In this document: piece by piece, positions 1 to 6,195 of the stretch
Numbering within the stretch: the stretch's first letter is position 1
How the letters are laid out: each line of letters opens with the position of its first letter
DNA from: Treponema sp.
GTDB taxonomy: Bacteria; Spirochaetota; Spirochaetia; Treponematales; Breznakiellaceae
Direction: 5' to 3'
DNA length: 9,548 bases
NCBI GenBank assembly: GCA_031261385.1
Contig: JAISJS010000365.1
Coordinates: forward strand, 1-9,548
Notes under the pieces: model-generated
What the model was told of the DNA's origin: nothing
The model's input: only the letters and a program-made list of their open reading frames with translations
Databases searched by the model: none
Made by a program: the position numbers and the translations under genes

Positions 1-384
1 AACCGCCGAATCCGAGGAGTGGCCCGGAACGGAAATTACTTTTATTGAAAAGGCCCCGGTGTTAATAACATCACCGTCTTTTACAAGGTTGGTTCTGCGG
101 CCCTGAATGACGTGGTTTACCGCATAGATATCGACATTGTAGATCCGTTCCAGGGTCCGCAGCCCGTGAATGTGATTAAGGTGATCATGAGTGACCAGGA
201 CCCCGCGCAGCGTGTATTCGTTGCGTTCAATAAGATCCAGAATCTGTTCATCCATATTACCCGGATCGATAATGATCGCTTCTCGAAGCGCCGCTTTCTG
301 TTCACTGTCACCCTCGGAAAAATCTGTGCCCAAAATATAACAGTTACTGAAGCCAAAGGAACAGTAATGGAAAAAAAGTTTCAT
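1..384 (-). CDS. MBL-fold metallo-hydrolase, C-terminus cut by the window edge
   Basis: The reverse strand reads openly from the ATG at 384 to base 1 (128 codons), so the 3' part of the gene lies outside the window. The N-terminus gives beta-strands of the metallo-beta-lactamase fold (IIIDPGN at residues 38-43), then VTHDHLNHIHG at about 64-74 and PGHSSDS at 120-126. These match the family's HxHxDH and PGHTxGS metal-binding loops of glyoxalase II-like hydrolases. The ligands H66, H68, H71 and H122 are present, but the Asp normally preceding the third His is Asn70, which could weaken the second metal site. No signal peptide is seen, so it is probably cytoplasmic. The start lies one base after the stop of the pentapeptide gene and has a good Shine-Dalgarno (GGAGG, 6-nt spacing), so the two are probably co-translated. 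The fold is clear; the substrate cannot be told. Confidence 0.85.
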   Translation of the reverse strand, partial: MKLFFHYCSFGFSNCYILGTDFSEGDSEQKAALREAIIIDPGNMDEQILDLIERNEYTLRGVLVTHDHLNHIHGLRTLERIYNVDIYAVNHVIQGRRTNLVKDGDVINTGAFSIKVISVPGHSSDSAV

Positions 385-385
385 G

Positions 386-973
386 CTATTCCTCCATCTC
401 GAATACCGCTTCCGCAGTATTGGACGACTTAAAGGAAACCCCTTCCTGACGGGCCTTGATGAAATAGCACCGTTTAAGATTGCAGTCAACAAAGTCGGAT
501 CGTTCTATATTGGCATTGATAAAACGGCTGTTATACAGATTTGAATTATTGAATGTTGATTCCGAAATCTCGGCGCCGCCAAAGTTGAGATGCACCAATT
601 CCGACCCTTCAAACGTACAGTTTCTGACAGTGGAACCGGCCAGTGACAAAAATTGAAGGTCCGAATGGGAAAAATCACAGTTGTTAAAAATGGAAAAATC
701 AAAAAAGGACATCCTGATTACCGCCTGGGTAAAGAGGCACATTGAAAAAGTGGCGTTAATAAAATTGCACCCGTAAAAATGGCGGCGGGAAAAGTCAATG
801 CTGTCAAAATGAAGGCCCGGCGCGTTAAGGTTCTTAATCCGTGCATTTTGTGCGATATAATCCGAGATACGCTGCGATTCCTTTTCCGGGTCCGCCGAAT
901 GGATTGCGCATATTTTTGATCCGGTGATGGCAGTCCGTCCGCATCCGGCGGCGCAGGGGGTTATGGTAAACAT
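386..973 (-). CDS. pentapeptide-repeat protein with N-terminal Cys3His cluster
   Basis: The protein has 195 residues from the ATG at 973 to the TAG at 386. The N-terminus (about 1-30) carries C7, C11, C22 and H25 (CAAGCGR, then ICAIH), which looks like a small zinc-binding knuckle. From about residue 54 to the end the sequence runs in some 28 successive five-residue steps with F, L or I at the fourth place (for example SIDFS, GCNFI, NATFS, NCDFS, NCTFE, RSDFV, RCYFI), some of them degenerate. That predicts a right-handed quadrilateral beta-helix of about seven coils. No membrane segment or signal peptide is seen. A TTG at 1024 would add 17 residues, but the promoter lies inside that extension and ends six bases before the ATG at 973, so I prefer 973. 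There is no upstream Shine-Dalgarno, consistent with a leaderless start. Pentapeptide proteins of the Qnr/MfpA type bind gyrase; nothing here shows that function, so none is assigned. Confidence 0.85.
   Translation of the reverse strand: MFTITPCAAGCGRTAITGSKICAIHSADPEKESQRISDYIAQNARIKNLNAPGLHFDSIDFSRRHFYGCNFINATFSMCLFTQAVIRMSFFDFSIFNNCDFSHSDLQFLSLAGSTVRNCTFEGSELVHLNFGGAEISESTFNNSNLYNSRFINANIERSDFVDCNLKRCYFIKARQEGVSFKSSNTAEAVFEMEE
389..395 (-). promoter_or_regulatory. Shine-Dalgarno of the MBL-fold gene, inside the upstream gene
   Basis: The reverse strand reads GGAGGAA, then TAGC, then ATG. The site lies within the last codons of the pentapeptide gene and includes the bases just before its TAG stop. 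Ribosomes ending the upstream gene would therefore sit on the start site of the hydrolase gene, which suggests translational coupling. It also fixes the hydrolase start at 384. Confidence 0.75.
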
Positions 974-979
974 ACTGCC

Positions 980-1008
980 ATTATGTGTCAAAAGAGGCGG
1001 ATAGTCAA
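980..1008 (-). promoter_or_regulatory. sigma70-type promoter of the leftward pentapeptide/MBL unit
   Basis: On the reverse strand a -35 box TTGACT (1003-1008) and a -10 box CATAAT (980-985) are separated by exactly 17 bp; each matches consensus in five of six places. Six bases separate the -10 box from the ATG at 973, so the expected +1 is the A of the start codon and the transcript would be leaderless. Confidence 0.65.
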
Positions 1009-1024
1009 ACCGGGCGGGTAACAA

Positions 1025-1054
1025 TTTACAAAACGATGCTTTTCAGGGTATAAT
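1025..1054 (+). promoter_or_regulatory. sigma70-type promoter of the Cys-rich/murI/rsgA/mutS2 operon
   Basis: The -35 box is TTTACA (1025-1030, five of six), the spacer is 18 bp, and the -10 box is a perfect TATAAT (1049-1054). Six bases (TATGCT) then lead to the ATG at 1061, so the predicted +1 falls on the start codon. The -35 boxes of the two divergent promoters are 16 bp apart, leaving little room for a separate operator. Confidence 0.65.
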
Positions 1055-1060
1055 TATGCT

Positions 1061-1366
1061 ATGTGTTGGTACTGCGGATCGCCCATTCAAGAGGAGGAAC
1101 CTATCGGCCGCTCGTTCCGGTGTCCGGACTGCGGGAAGGATCTCCGCTCCTGTATGCATTGCCGTTTTTATCTGCCGTCTGCTCCGGGAAGCGCCCGCGG
1201 CGACTGCGCGGAATCACATGCGGAAAGCCCGCCTGAACGGGACCGGGCCAATTTTTGTGACTGGTTTTCACTGAATCAAAAATACCGTTCCGCCCAGGCG
1301 GGGCAGAAAAATGAGCGGGACAGGGCAGCTTCGGCAAAATCGGCCTTTGACGATCTTTTTAAATAA
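1061..1366 (+). CDS. small Cys-rich zinc-ribbon-like protein, function unknown
   Basis: This 101-residue protein is the first gene of the four-gene operon. It has three CxxC pairs (C2/C5, C21/C24, C31/C34) plus C49 and C66. The first two pairs look like a zinc ribbon (CWYCGS, then CPDCGKD), followed by a second Cys group (CMHCRFY, GDCAES, NFCDWF) that could hold another metal. The C-terminal third is charged and Ala/Lys/Arg-rich and probably flexible. The start is fixed: going upstream in frame there is no ATG, GTG or TTG before a stop at 1019, and the TATAAT box sits six bases before the ATG. The only Shine-Dalgarno-like bases (AGGG at 1045-1048) are 12 nt away and overlap the promoter. I recognise the N-terminal pattern as a small uncharacterised family, but no function is known to me. 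Its tight link to murI suggests co-expression, not necessarily a shared pathway. Confidence 0.85.
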   Translation: MCWYCGSPIQEEEPIGRSFRCPDCGKDLRSCMHCRFYLPSAPGSARGDCAESHAESPPERDRANFCDWFSLNQKYRSAQAGQKNERDRAASAKSAFDDLFK

Positions 1367-1367
1367 T

Positions 1368-2183
1368 ATGGATAAACGCCCTATACTTTTTTTGGATTCA
1401 GGCATAGGCGGTATTCCCTACTGCCGTTATTTTCATTCTCAAAATCCTGCTGAAAGCCTGCTTTATATCGCCGATCGCGCCCATTTTCCCTATGGAAAGC
1501 GGGAAAAGAACGATTTGGTTTTAATTTTAAAGTCTCTTTTTGAAAGACTCATTATGGCAGAAGATCCAAAACTCGCAGTTCTTGCCTGCAATACCGCCAC
1601 CGTATCCGCCCTGGATGAATTGCGCGCTACGTTCCCCTGCCTTCCGTTTGTCGGGACCGTTCCTGCGGTAAAGCCGGCCGTCATGGAAAGCAAAAAGAAA
1701 CTGGCAGGGGTGCTTGGCACTGCGCGTACAATTGAAGATCCCTATATTGCCGAGCTGGCGGCCAAATACGGAAACGGATGCAAAATAATGGGGCTTGCCG
1801 CGCCTGAGCTTGTGGAATTTGTCGAACACCGTATCAATAGGGCCTGCGAAAATGAAAAGCGGGAAATGGTCCGTAAATATATCGATCAATTCCGCGCAGC
1901 AGGCGCCGACGCTCTTGTTTTAGGCTGCACACATTTTCTTTTTCTGCTCGAAGAATTCCGCATCGAAGCGGCGCCTCTAATCCATGTATATGATTCCATC
2001 GAAGGGATCTCTTCCCGCATTGAATCAATTCTGGATGCGGATGGAGGAGCCCTTAGGGCAGACGGCTCCGTTTCCGGTAAAAATCAATTTTTTGTCACCG
2101 GAGAAAATCAAATCGAAGACAGCTGGCGGCAGTGGGCCGGAGAGCTGGGTTTTAGCCTTTCCCGTTTTGGGGATAAAACATGA
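1368..2183 (+). CDS. murI: glutamate racemase
   Basis: The 271-residue product would interconvert L- and D-glutamate in the cytoplasm, supplying D-Glu to MurD for peptidoglycan. The two catalytic cysteines are in place: C74 in ACNTATVSA and C187 in LGCTHFLFL. The N-terminal loop D10-S11-G-I-G-G and PYGKR (41-45) are family landmarks. Some positions depart from common racemases (GTVPAVKPAV in place of the usual V-x-E-PG segment; CTHF for CTHY), so an aspartate/glutamate racemase of altered specificity is a minor alternative. Length is typical. I chose the ATG at 1368 because DSGIGG sits about nine residues from the N-terminus in the family. An ATG at 1311 would add 19 unconserved residues inside the upstream gene. 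The start is one base after the upstream TAA with no clear Shine-Dalgarno, which suggests translation by re-initiation. Confidence 0.92.
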   Translation: MDKRPILFLDSGIGGIPYCRYFHSQNPAESLLYIADRAHFPYGKREKNDLVLILKSLFERLIMAEDPKLAVLACNTATVSALDELRATFPCLPFVGTVPAVKPAVMESKKKLAGVLGTARTIEDPYIAELAAKYGNGCKIMGLAAPELVEFVEHRINRACENEKREMVRKYIDQFRAAGADALVLGCTHFLFLLEEFRIEAAPLIHVYDSIEGISSRIESILDADGGALRADGSVSGKNQFFVTGENQIEDSWRQWAGELGFSLSRFGDKT

Positions 2184-3172
2184 AAAGCGAAAATTCACCC
2201 CATGATGATGGCTATTCCTCCGGCATGGTGATCCGCGGTTCCCGAAATATTTTTACCGTGCTCTTGGAAGATGAAACGGTGCTGGAATGCCGTATCAAGG
2301 GGAAGGTTCTTAAGGGGGTGGAAGGGTACTACAATCCGCTTGCGCCGGGGGACCGGGTTTCTGTCGAGGCTGATCCCCTGCACCCGGGAACAGGAAAAAT
2401 CACCGCCCTGGAAAAACGGCGCACTGTGTTTACCCGCTTTAATCAAAAGGGATCTTCTTCACAGCTCCTCGCCGCCAATGCAGACCTCGTGCTCTGTGTA
2501 ACTACCCCCGCGTCTCCGCCGTTTCGTCCCCGTTTCCTCGACCGGGCGCTGCTTCAGGCGGATGCGGCGGGCATACCTCCGCTTATTGTTGTAAATAAAA
2601 GTGATTTATTTACTGGTGATACTGTTTCGGATGATCTTGATGTCGATGAACGGCTGGAGGACTTTCGCCGTATCGGCTATACGGTACTGAACGTTTCGGC
2701 AAAAACCGGAGAGGGTCTTGATGAACTGCGTTCCCTTCTCGAAGGAAAGTTTTCGGTACTGGTAGGTCAGTCCGGAGTCGGGAAATCAAGTCTTATCAAC
2801 GCCCTGCTTCCCTTTTCAAACATACGGGTGGGCGCGATAAACGAAAAATACGACCGGGGCAACCATACCACCACCCAGGCCGCCATGGTGGAATTGCCCG
2901 GCAGTGAAAATGAAAAGCGGACCTGGATCATCGACACGCCGGGAATCCGGCGCTTTGTTCCCGACGGAGTAAAAGCAGGGGAAACGATACTGTATCTGCG
3001 GGAATTTGCCCCGCTGGCGGGGAAATGTACCTACGGCCTCTCCTGTTCCCACCGCGTTGAACCGGGCTGCAAGATCATGGAGGCAGTCGCCGCAGGGGTT
3101 ATCCACGAGGACCGCTACGAAAGTTTCCTGCGTATTCAGGATGAACTGGAGGGGAAAAATTATGTCGATTGA
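2180..3172 (+). CDS. rsgA: ribosome small-subunit-dependent GTPase A
   Basis: The 330-residue protein is a circularly permuted GTPase of the RsgA/YjeQ family, which checks late maturation of the 30S ribosomal subunit. The G motifs come in the permuted order: G4 NKSD at 139-142, G5 SAK at 173-175, G1 GQSGVGKSS at 196-204, G2 Thr around 230-232 and G3 DTPG at 252-255. An N-terminal OB-fold region occupies about 15-80 (PGDRVSVE at 57-64). The C-terminal zinc site is C283-x5-C289-x-H291-x5-C297. All key residues are intact and length is normal. The start overlaps the murI stop by four bases (ATGA), with a weak GGGGA seven bases upstream. A second Met at residue 16 is possible but lacks a ribosome-binding site. 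Confidence 0.96.
   Translation: MKSENSPHDDGYSSGMVIRGSRNIFTVLLEDETVLECRIKGKVLKGVEGYYNPLAPGDRVSVEADPLHPGTGKITALEKRRTVFTRFNQKGSSSQLLAANADLVLCVTTPASPPFRPRFLDRALLQADAAGIPPLIVVNKSDLFTGDTVSDDLDVDERLEDFRRIGYTVLNVSAKTGEGLDELRSLLEGKFSVLVGQSGVGKSSLINALLPFSNIRVGAINEKYDRGNHTTTQAAMVELPGSENEKRTWIIDTPGIRRFVPDGVKAGETILYLREFAPLAGKCTYGLSCSHRVEPGCKIMEAVAAGVIHEDRYESFLRIQDELEGKNYVD
3148..3154 (+). promoter_or_regulatory. Shine-Dalgarno deciding the mutS2 start
   Basis: GGAGGGG lies within the end of rsgA, seven bases before the ATG at 3162. It supports that start over an in-frame upstream start at 3006, which would overlap rsgA by more than 160 bases. The real overlap with rsgA is 11 bases, indicating translational coupling. 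Confidence 0.75.
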
Positions 3173-5720
3173 AAAAGCCCTCCGTCTGCTTGAATATGAC
3201 GAAATAAAAACCCGCCTTGCCCGCTGTTCGGTTAGTGAAGAAGCCGCTTCAATCTTGCTCAGTGAAACGCCGCTTACCGATGCCGCAGTCGTTGCGGAAA
3301 TGAAAGCATTGGTTTCCGAAGCGCTGGATCGTATTGCTTCCGGCGATGAGGAACCGCGGGGAAGTCTCCCTTCTATTGGACCGGTACTGCCAAAACTCGG
3401 CGTTGAGGGAATCAGCCTTGACAGTGACGAAGCGTACGGCCTCGGTATTTTTGTGAGCCGTGGTGAGGCGTTTGCAAAATGGCTGTCGTCCGAAAAGAAT
3501 AATTCGGGCGGGCAAGAGTTTTTCGGTGAAAAGGGATCTTCGGGCCGGGAAAAAACTTCCGCTCCCGGGCGCCTGCAGCAATTAACCGCTGCCTTACCCG
3601 GCTGCTCCGCCGTGAGCAAAGAAGTGTTCCGGGTACTGGACAAGGACGGCAAGCTCCGCGACCTTCCTGAATTCCGTGCAATAAAAAAACGTATAGCGGA
3701 ACTCACAGCGGAACTTGAGTCCGCCGTTTCCCGTTATGCGCAAAATGAAGACAGCCGCCGTATGCTGCAATCGGCGCTGCCATCCCAGCGGGACGGGCGC
3801 ATGGTCCTTGCGGTAAAGGCAAACTACCGGGGCCGCATAAAGGGAATTGTCCACGAGGTTTCTTCCACCGGGCAGACAGTCTTTGTGGAGCCCGAAGAAG
3901 TCGTAGAAAGAAACAACGATATCCTCATAGAAAAGCGGCGTCTTGACGCAGAGATACGCAGGATCCTGCGGGAGATGACAGGCCGCATCGCGGAGTACCA
4001 TGAGCCGCTCACGCAATTTCACGGAGGGATACTGCGTCTTGAATGTATCAGGGCCAAAGCCCGGTACTCACGGGAGACCAGGGGACATTTTGCAGGCGGG
4101 GGCCTGCCTTTTAAGGATGATTTGTCTTCGCATGACCTCTTGTTTCCCCGCGAAAGCGGAGAGCTGGTTCTCAAACAGGCGCGGCATCCGCTGTTGGGAA
4201 GCAAAGCGGTCCCCATCGACTTTTCGATGGACAGCGTGACAAGGACGGTGATCATTACCGGCCCCAATACCGGCGGAAAAACCGTAGCCCTCAAAACCCT
4301 GGGCCTCTTTGCCCTGATGAACCAGACGGCCCTTGCCCTGCCTGCGGAGGAGGGCACCATACTTCCCATATTTGACGGAGTCTACGCCGACATCGGCGAC
4401 GAGCAGTCGATAAGCCAATCCTTGTCGACTTTTTCGGCGCACATGACCAATATGGCGCAGATCATCACCGAAGCCACCGAACGGTCTCTCGTGCTGCTGG
4501 ATGAACTTGGATCAGGCACCGATCCCGAGGAGGGAAGCGCCATCGCCATGGCGATTCTCGATCACCTTATCGAAAAAAAAGCGCGGCTCATCGCCACCAC
4601 CCATCATGGCATTCTCAAAAATTACGGCTATACCCGTGAGGGCGTGGAAAACGCCTCGGTAGAATTTGACGGCAAAACCCTGTCGCCCACGTTCAGAATT
4701 ATCATGGGCATTCCCGGTGAAAGCCGGGCGGTGGACATTGCCGGGCGGAACGGTCTCCCGCCGCAGATTATCGAAAAAGCCCGGAGCTACCTTGCCGATG
4801 AACGTTCCGATGTTTCATCGCTCATCAGCTCGCTGAAAGAAAAACACCGTGAACTCGACGACGCCTCGCGGAGCGCACAGGCGGAAGAAACCAGGCTCCG
4901 TGAGGAACGCCGCCGCTCAGACCTGCGTGAACTTCGCCTCCGTCAAAAAGAGGCGGAACTCAAGGCCGGGGCGGCGGGCAATCTGCGCGGCCTGCTTGCC
5001 GAAAGCCGCAAAACCCTTGAAAACCTGGTTCGCGAGGTGCGGGAAGGGGAACTGACCCGTGAAAAGACCCTCAAGGTAAAAGAATTTTTAAGCAGCCTTG
5101 AGCAGACCGTGGCCGCAGAAGACGCCGCCCTGCTCGAAGAAGAACGCTGTCTTGCAGATGAGCAGCGGCAGACGGAAAAGGGCGCTTCGACAAGCCCTCT
5201 TGCCCCCGGAACAGAGGTATTCGCAGGCGCCAATAAAAAGCGCGGAAAGATCATCAGGCTCGACAGGAAAGCCGCACCGGGAAGCGGCGGAGAGGGCTCC
5301 TGCGAAGGCCCGTCATCGCGTGATGGCGGGGTAAACACCTGGCTCGTGGAAATCGGTTCCCTCAAGATGAGCTTTCCCGAAACGGACCTTATCCCCGCGC
5401 CGCCTTCCAAACCGGCAAATCATCCCGCCAAAAATGCCGCTTCCGCCTGGGACGCGGACCTTGCCGCCGGAAACCCCGCCCAATTTGAAATAAGCCTCCG
5501 CGGTATGCGCCTTGACGAAGCCCTGGATAGTCTGCGCCGCCAAATTGACGCGGCGGTCCTTGCCGGTTTAAAAACATTTTCCGTGGTTCACGGCAAGGGC
5601 GACGGCATCCTCCAGAAAGGGGTCCACGAGTACCTGAAACACGAAAAAGCCGTAGCGGATTACTATTTTTCCCGGCCCGAACTCGGCGGTTTTGGCAGAA
5701 CCGAGGTGGTTTTGCGCTGA
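3162..5720 (+). CDS. mutS2: MutS2: MutS-like ATPase with C-terminal Smr domain
   Basis: The 852-residue protein has MutS2 architecture: an N-terminal core/clamp region (1 to about 330), an ABC ATPase, a long coiled coil, a KOW-like segment and a Smr domain. Walker A is GPNTGGKT at 367-374, the signature loop STFSAHM is at 422-428, and Walker B is VLLDELGSGTDP from 444. About 554-673 is rich in Glu, Arg and Leu, as expected for a coiled coil. The Smr domain has LRGMRLDEAL from 779 and HGKGDG at 810-815. MutS2 suppresses recombination and, in Bacillus subtilis, acts on collided ribosomes (also called RqcU). The usual LDLRG motif of Smr is ISLRG here (Ser778 for Asp), and HGxGTG is HGKGDG, so nuclease activity may be lost. 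Gly/Ser-rich inserts lie at about 109-136 and 704-725. It is last in its operon, next to another ribosome-acting gene. No convincing terminator follows. Confidence 0.95.
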   Translation: MSIEKALRLLEYDEIKTRLARCSVSEEAASILLSETPLTDAAVVAEMKALVSEALDRIASGDEEPRGSLPSIGPVLPKLGVEGISLDSDEAYGLGIFVSRGEAFAKWLSSEKNNSGGQEFFGEKGSSGREKTSAPGRLQQLTAALPGCSAVSKEVFRVLDKDGKLRDLPEFRAIKKRIAELTAELESAVSRYAQNEDSRRMLQSALPSQRDGRMVLAVKANYRGRIKGIVHEVSSTGQTVFVEPEEVVERNNDILIEKRRLDAEIRRILREMTGRIAEYHEPLTQFHGGILRLECIRAKARYSRETRGHFAGGGLPFKDDLSSHDLLFPRESGELVLKQARHPLLGSKAVPIDFSMDSVTRTVIITGPNTGGKTVALKTLGLFALMNQTALALPAEEGTILPIFDGVYADIGDEQSISQSLSTFSAHMTNMAQIITEATERSLVLLDELGSGTDPEEGSAIAMAILDHLIEKKARLIATTHHGILKNYGYTREGVENASVEFDGKTLSPTFRIIMGIPGESRAVDIAGRNGLPPQIIEKARSYLADERSDVSSLISSLKEKHRELDDASRSAQAEETRLREERRRSDLRELRLRQKEAELKAGAAGNLRGLLAESRKTLENLVREVREGELTREKTLKVKEFLSSLEQTVAAEDAALLEEERCLADEQRQTEKGASTSPLAPGTEVFAGANKKRGKIIRLDRKAAPGSGGEGSCEGPSSRDGGVNTWLVEIGSLKMSFPETDLIPAPPSKPANHPAKNAASAWDADLAAGNPAQFEISLRGMRLDEALDSLRRQIDAAVLAGLKTFSVVHGKGDGILQKGVHEYLKHEKAVADYYFSRPELGGFGRTEVVLR

Positions 5721-5760
5721 TTGCAGGTATTTTGCGGTAATTTTGCCGGGGAAACGCCCC

Positions 5761-5790
5761 TTGCACAACCCCCCTCATTTTCAGTACAAT
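5761..5790 (+). promoter_or_regulatory. candidate promoter of the oadGAB cluster
   Basis: A good -10 box TACAAT (5785-5790) is preceded at 18 bp by TTGCAC (5761-5766), a weak -35 match. Transcription would begin near 5797 and give a leader of about 70 nt before oadG. It is the best candidate in the 147-bp gap after mutS2, but read-through from mutS2 is also possible because I see no strong terminator. Confidence 0.45.
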
Positions 5791-5806
5791 ACCAGCATAC
5801 TAAAGA

Positions 5807-5847
5807 AAATGATTTTTTGTTTTCCTTCGGACAAGAGAAAATCGTTT
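5807..5847 (+). other. hairpin in the oadG 5' leader
   Basis: AAATGATTTT (5807-5816) pairs with AAAATCGTTT (5838-5847) over ten base pairs including one G-U. Inside it TTG pairs with CAA and TCC pairs with GGA around a UUC loop; the apex can also be read as C(UUCG)G. No U-run follows, so it is not an intrinsic terminator. It ends ten bases before the Shine-Dalgarno and does not hide it. A role in mRNA stability or regulation is possible. Confidence 0.5.
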
Positions 5848-5856
5848 AAATACTTC

Positions 5857-5864
5857 GAGGAGGG
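5857..5864 (+). promoter_or_regulatory. strong Shine-Dalgarno of oadG
   Basis: GAGGAGGG lies three bases before the ATG at 5868 (four bases after the GGAGG core). It is an almost perfect anti-16S complement and fixes the start. It is noticeably stronger than the AAGGA in front of oadA. Confidence 0.75.
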
Positions 5865-5867
5865 ACT

Positions 5868-6119
5868 ATGACTATAGTCGATATGTTGGAACAAAGCGGT
5901 GTTTTGACACTGCTTGGTATGGGGATCGTATTTGGTTTCCTTTTTCTCGTGATTATCTCTGTAACGGTGGTGGGAAAAATCATTCATGCCATAGGGGCGG
6001 ATAAGGATCTTCTTGAGTCTCCCAAGCCGGCGGCAAGTACGGTAAAACCAGCTGCAAATAATGCGGCGGTCACTGCGGCAATTACCACAGCGGTAAATGA
6101 ATACCAAAAAACGCACTAG
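5868..6119 (+). CDS. oadG: oxaloacetate decarboxylase gamma subunit (OadG family)
   Basis: The 83-residue small membrane protein has one hydrophobic helix (about 13-35), then an Ala/Pro/Lys linker (about 51-66), then a short C-terminal tail AAITTAVNEYQKTH. This arrangement is that of OadG, which anchors the biotin-bearing alpha subunit to the membrane beta subunit. The C-terminal AAI-x-x-AV-x-x-Y pattern is a recognisable OadG trait. In the Klebsiella protein several C-terminal histidines bind zinc; here only the terminal His83 remains, so zinc binding by the tail looks reduced. The gene opens the oad cluster and is separated from oadA by 76 bp holding a perfect inverted repeat. Confidence 0.85.
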   Translation: MTIVDMLEQSGVLTLLGMGIVFGFLFLVIISVTVVGKIIHAIGADKDLLESPKPAASTVKPAANNAAVTAAITTAVNEYQKTH

Positions 6120-6131
6120 GGTTTTTATAGC

Positions 6132-6164
6132 GATAATTTCAAAGTAAACAATTTTGAAATTATC
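6132..6164 (+). repeat. perfect 12-bp inverted repeat between oadG and oadA
   Basis: GATAATTTCAAA (6132-6143) and its exact complement TTTGAAATTATC (6153-6164) flank a nine-base spacer. The RNA would fold into an A/U-rich hairpin. No U-run follows. As RNA it could mark a processing or stability point between oadG and oadA. As DNA it could be a binding site for a dimeric regulator. Confidence 0.7.
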
Positions 6165-6195
6165 TCACTAATCTCTATATTTAAGGATTAAGAAT

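Noticed and set aside
112..432. Plus-strand open frame of 106 codons
   Set aside because: The minus strand here encodes the MBL-fold hydrolase with its His motifs and a good ribosome-binding site; the plus-strand frame has no family features.
974..1024. TTG at 1024 as start of the pentapeptide gene
   Set aside because: It lacks a Shine-Dalgarno, and the well-formed promoter at 980-1008 lies inside the extension, so the ATG at 973 fits better.
1311..1367. ATG at 1311 as start of murI
   Set aside because: It would add 19 residues lying before the conserved N-terminus (DSGIGG) and overlapping the upstream gene; the ATG at 1368 gives normal length.
3006..3161. In-frame start at 3006 for mutS2
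   Set aside because: It would overlap the zinc-site region of rsgA by more than 160 bases; the ATG at 3162 has a proper Shine-Dalgarno and a typical MutS2 N-terminus.
2816..3706. Long open frame of 296 codons on the minus strand
   Set aside because: It lies antisense across the end of rsgA and start of mutS2, both of which have strong family motifs. Its protein is low-complexity Ser/Arg-rich with no recognisable domain, as expected for a shadow frame.
4943..5410. Minus-strand open frame of 155 codons
   Set aside because: It is antisense to the coiled-coil and KOW-like region of mutS2, composed of Ser/Arg/Ala-rich shadow sequence, with no supporting motif.
5748..5760. GGGG-AAACG-CCCC hairpin as the mutS2 terminator
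   Set aside because: The stem has only four base pairs and no T-run follows, so it cannot be called an intrinsic terminator.
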